Source: CAYUJH01 sp964394585 (GTDB lineage: Bacteria; Bacteroidota; Bacteroidia; Cytophagales; Flammeovirgaceae). Taken from it: a DNA stretch of 18,403 nucleotides. Position 1 is the first letter of the stretch. The number at the start of each line of letters is the position of its first letter. Shown here in pieces: positions 16,147 to 18,403 of the stretch. The stretch lies in NCBI GenBank assembly GCA_964394585.1, contig CAYMYI010000088.1, positions 1 to 18,403 of the forward strand. Reading direction: 5' to 3'. The notes under the pieces were generated by a model that saw only the letters and a program-made list of their open reading frames with translations, made no database searches and had not been told where the DNA came from. The position numbers were made by a program, and so were the translations under genes.

Positions 16147-18403
16147 ATGAAAAGAATGAATTTACCAAAAAGTGGCTGGGTGTTCAGCGTGTTGTGGTTG
16201 TTGGCTTTGAGTGCCAATGCATACACCTTTCAGCAAGATACCACCAAAGCCAAAAAAGAAACGCCCAAAAAAGAAGATAAGTCGAAGAAGTCGCTTCCGC
16301 TTACGCCGGAACGCACTATCTCGTTTACGACCAACGAGGGCACGTGGCTTTCGCTTGATGTAAGCCCAAAAGGGGATAGCATCGTGTTCGACATGATGGG
16401 CGACCTGTACATGATGGGCATTCAAGGAGGAAAAGCGCGGCAGGTTACCAGCGGACTCGCCTACGATGTACACCCCCGCTTTAGCCCCGATGGCAAATCG
16501 CTGGTGTTTGTGTCGGATAGTAGCGGTGCAGATAATATCTGGACGCTTGAGCTGGCAACAGGGAAGTACAATCAAATTACCAAAGACAAAAACCAAAATT
16601 ATTTCTCAGCAGAGTGGAGTACCGATGGCGATTACATCTTTGGTGCACGCGGCAGGCGTAATATTAAGCTACACATGTACCACAAAGAGAGTGGCGGAGG
16701 TATCCAATTAATTGATAAGCCCGATAATTTGAAAGTGATTGACCCTGCCGTAAGCCCCGACGGAAAGCATGTCTACTTCTCGATGCGCACAAGCGCTTGG
16801 AACTACAACGCCCAGCTTCCGCAATATCAGATTGGTGCATACGATTTAGAAAACGATAAAATGGAGCGGGTTACCTCGCGCTATGGTTCTGCCTTTACAC
16901 CTACGCTTTCCCCCGATGGCAAGTGGTTAGTATATGGCTCTAGGTTTGAAGAACACACCGGCCTAGTGCTACGCAATTTGACCAATGGCGACGAACGCTG
17001 GCTTGCCTACCCGGTACAGCGCGACGAACAAGAGTCGATAGCGCCGTTGGGGGTGTTGCCTGCCATGTCGTTCACGCCCGATAGCCAACGGCTAGTAGCT
17101 TCGTACGGAGGCAAAATTTACAGCATTCCTATAAACGGAGGCGATGCCACCGAAATACCTTTCCAAGTAGACCTCAACATTCCAATGGGGCCTCGCTTAG
17201 AATTTAAATACCCCATTAAAGATGATGCCGAGATGGCGGTAACCCAAATTAGAGATGCAGTGCCTTCGCCCGACGGTAGCAAAATCGCGTTCACCGCACT
17301 CAACCGCTTGTATGTAATGGAGTTCCCCAATGGAACGCCGCAGCGCCTCACCAAAGCAGAGATGACCGAAGCGCAGCCAGCATGGTCGCCGGATGGCCAG
17401 TGGATTGTCTATGCTACGTGGTCGCCAGAAGGAGGGCATCTTTATAAAGTGAATACCGAAGGCAGACCCAAACCAGTACAGCTTACCCAAGAACCAGCCA
17501 TCTACAGCGAACCAGCTTGGGCATACAACGCAAACCGAATTGCCTTCATTAAGGGAACGGCACAAGCCTACAAAGATGGCGTAGGTCCATTTGTGTTTGG
17601 GGCTTCTACCGATTTATGTTGGATGGATGCCAATGGCGGTGCCATCAACGTGATTGATAAAACCCGGGGCAGAAGTAATCCACATTTTGTGAAAGGCGAT
17701 AATCGCATATACCTCAACGACTTTTCGCGCGGGCTAATTTCAGTACGGTGGGATGGCACGGACGAAAAAGAACACGTTGCCATTACAGGCATCACTACGT
17801 ACGGAACCATCCAAGACCTGATTCATAACCACGGACATGCCGGGCACGACCACGCCGCCGATGCCACCATGCAAATGATGCCTCAAGATTACGACATGAT
17901 GGAACGCAACCAGCCCTCTCGTGCTGCCGTGATTGAAATGGCTCCCGAAGGCGACCAAGCTATGGCACAAATCAACAACGATATCTACATCATTACGATA
18001 CCTAAAGTGGGGAAAACCCCAAAGATTTCGGTTGCCAACCCAAGTGCAGCGGCATTCCCTGCTAAGAAACTCACTGAAATTGGTGGAGAGTTTCCCGCAT
18101 GGGCTGCCAATGGGAAACAGGTGCACTGGTCGTTGGGAAATGGCTATTTCGTGTACGATTTAGATGCCGAACAAGCCTTTGCCGATAGCGTGAAAGCCGC
18201 CAAAGAAGCCGCTAAACTTGCCGAAGAAGAGAAAAAAGAAGAAGAGGCGGGCGAAGAAAAAGAGGAGGATAACGAAGAGGTGAAAGAAGAAGAAAAAGCA
18301 GAAGAAGCCGATAAAACAAAAGAGAAGAAGAAAGAACGCTACGAAGCCGCCGAATACTCCATTAAGGTGATGGTAGAACGCGACGTTCCTCAAGGAACGG
18401 TGC
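16147..18403 (+). CDS. Exported beta-propeller/amidohydrolase protein (N-terminal part), partial
   Basis: The 752 codons in the window begin with a signal peptide (MKRMNLPKSGWVFSVLWLLA, cleavage near SANA-YT) and a Lys-rich stretch. A TolB/PD40-type beta-propeller follows, with at least seven copies of the [FVWP]-S/T-x-D-[GS]-x-x-[ILV]-[AVY] blade motif. They include HPRFSPDGKSLVFVSD (from residue 109), AVSPDGKHVYF, TLSPDGKWLVYGSR, SFTPDSQRLVASYGG, VPSPDGSKIAFTAL and PAWSPDGQWIVYATW. A His/Met-rich loop lies at residues 560-587 and a strongly charged Glu/Lys linker at about 679-731. The final residues (YSIKVMVERDVPQGTV) are where homologues I know pass into an imidazolonepropionase-like amidohydrolase barrel, so the metal-dependent hydrolase part lies beyond the right edge. 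Family members are periplasmic; their substrates are mostly unknown. Divergent from the acetyltransferase gene. Confidence 0.85.
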   Translation, partial: MKRMNLPKSGWVFSVLWLLALSANAYTFQQDTTKAKKETPKKEDKSKKSLPLTPERTISFTTNEGTWLSLDVSPKGDSIVFDMMGDLYMMGIQGGKARQVTSGLAYDVHPRFSPDGKSLVFVSDSSGADNIWTLELATGKYNQITKDKNQNYFSAEWSTDGDYIFGARGRRNIKLHMYHKESGGGIQLIDKPDNLKVIDPAVSPDGKHVYFSMRTSAWNYNAQLPQYQIGAYDLENDKMERVTSRYGSAFTPTLSPDGKWLVYGSRFEEHTGLVLRNLTNGDERWLAYPVQRDEQESIAPLGVLPAMSFTPDSQRLVASYGGKIYSIPINGGDATEIPFQVDLNIPMGPRLEFKYPIKDDAEMAVTQIRDAVPSPDGSKIAFTALNRLYVMEFPNGTPQRLTKAEMTEAQPAWSPDGQWIVYATWSPEGGHLYKVNTEGRPKPVQLTQEPAIYSEPAWAYNANRIAFIKGTAQAYKDGVGPFVFGASTDLCWMDANGGAINVIDKTRGRSNPHFVKGDNRIYLNDFSRGLISVRWDGTDEKEHVAITGITTYGTIQDLIHNHGHAGHDHAADATMQMMPQDYDMMERNQPSRAAVIEMAPEGDQAMAQINNDIYIITIPKVGKTPKISVANPSAAAFPAKKLTEIGGEFPAWAANGKQVHWSLGNGYFVYDLDAEQAFADSVKAAKEAAKLAEEEKKEEEAGEEKEEDNEEVKEEEKAEEADKTKEKKKERYEAAEYSIKVMVERDVPQGTV
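17821..17907 (+). other. His/Met-rich, acidic loop in the propeller-amidohydrolase protein
   Basis: Residues 560-569 read HNHGHAGHDH, five His in ten positions, followed within 20 residues by MQMMPQDYDMM with five Met. Such sequences often bind transition metals (inference). The loop sits inside the propeller region, between strands TYGTIQDLI and AAVIEMAPEGD. Confidence 0.6.
18181..18340 (+). other. Charged Glu/Lys low-complexity linker
   Basis: Around residues 679-731 the protein is almost entirely Glu, Lys, Ala and Asp (for example KEAAKLAEEEKKEEEAGEEK), with a coiled-coil or extended charged-helix character. It connects the propeller to the start of the presumed amidohydrolase part and is probably flexible or helical. 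Confidence 0.75.

Noticed and set aside
17118..18393. Minus-strand ORFs opposite the propeller-amidohydrolase gene, including a Phe-rich one at 18160-18393
   Set aside because: The Phe/Leu richness is the antisense of the Glu/Lys linker, and the sense frame carries the propeller motifs.

Overview
The window looks like a chromosomal piece from a member of the phylum Bacteroidota, probably a Cytophagales-type organism (inference). The signs are a giant secreted protein built from the Ig-like and PKD-like modules typical of gliding or type IX secretion bacteria, lipoproteins with a Cys followed by acidic residues, the absence of clear Shine-Dalgarno sites, and a TAnnTTTG-type promoter in front of guaB. 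Two 10-N assembly gaps (9704-9713 and 11304-11313) bracket a 1,590-bp piece, so local adjacency there depends on the scaffolding.

Layout. (1) 1-9803, minus strand: one enormous gene for an exported modular surface protein. It has a signal peptide at 9803, is interrupted by the first gap, and then stays open for about 3,234 codons until it leaves the left edge without a stop. From N to C it carries two cadherin-like/Ig-like repeats, fibronectin-III-like domains, assorted Ig/PKD-like domains, about twelve tandem Ig-like modules with conserved Cys pairs, four G-x-FSG modules, two PKD domains, a MAM-like domain and the start of a thioredoxin-like (Omp28-type) domain without cysteines. (2) 9994-11229, minus: a lipoprotein with seven propeller-like repeats. 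(3) 11322-12425, minus: an outer-membrane PagL-type lipid A deacylase homologue with an altered third catalytic position. These three co-directional genes all concern the cell surface and may be co-expressed.

(4) 12737-13168 and 13321-13812, plus: a small SpoIIAA/STAS-like protein and an exported NTF2-like protein. (5) 13875-15344, minus: guaB (IMP dehydrogenase), convergent with the NTF2-like gene. (6) 15461-15925, minus: a GNAT acetyltransferase resembling spermidine/spermine acetyltransferase. (7) 16147-18403, plus: the exported N-terminal beta-propeller half of an amidohydrolase-family protein, cut by the right edge. A perfect 9+9 inverted repeat lies in the divergent region between (6) and (7).

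No tRNA, rRNA, CRISPR array, transposase or phage gene was seen. guaB is housekeeping. The most unusual content is the giant repeat protein: its mosaic module duplications and its cysteine-free thioredoxin-like domain. The PagL-like protein with Asn in place of the expected catalytic Glu also stands out.
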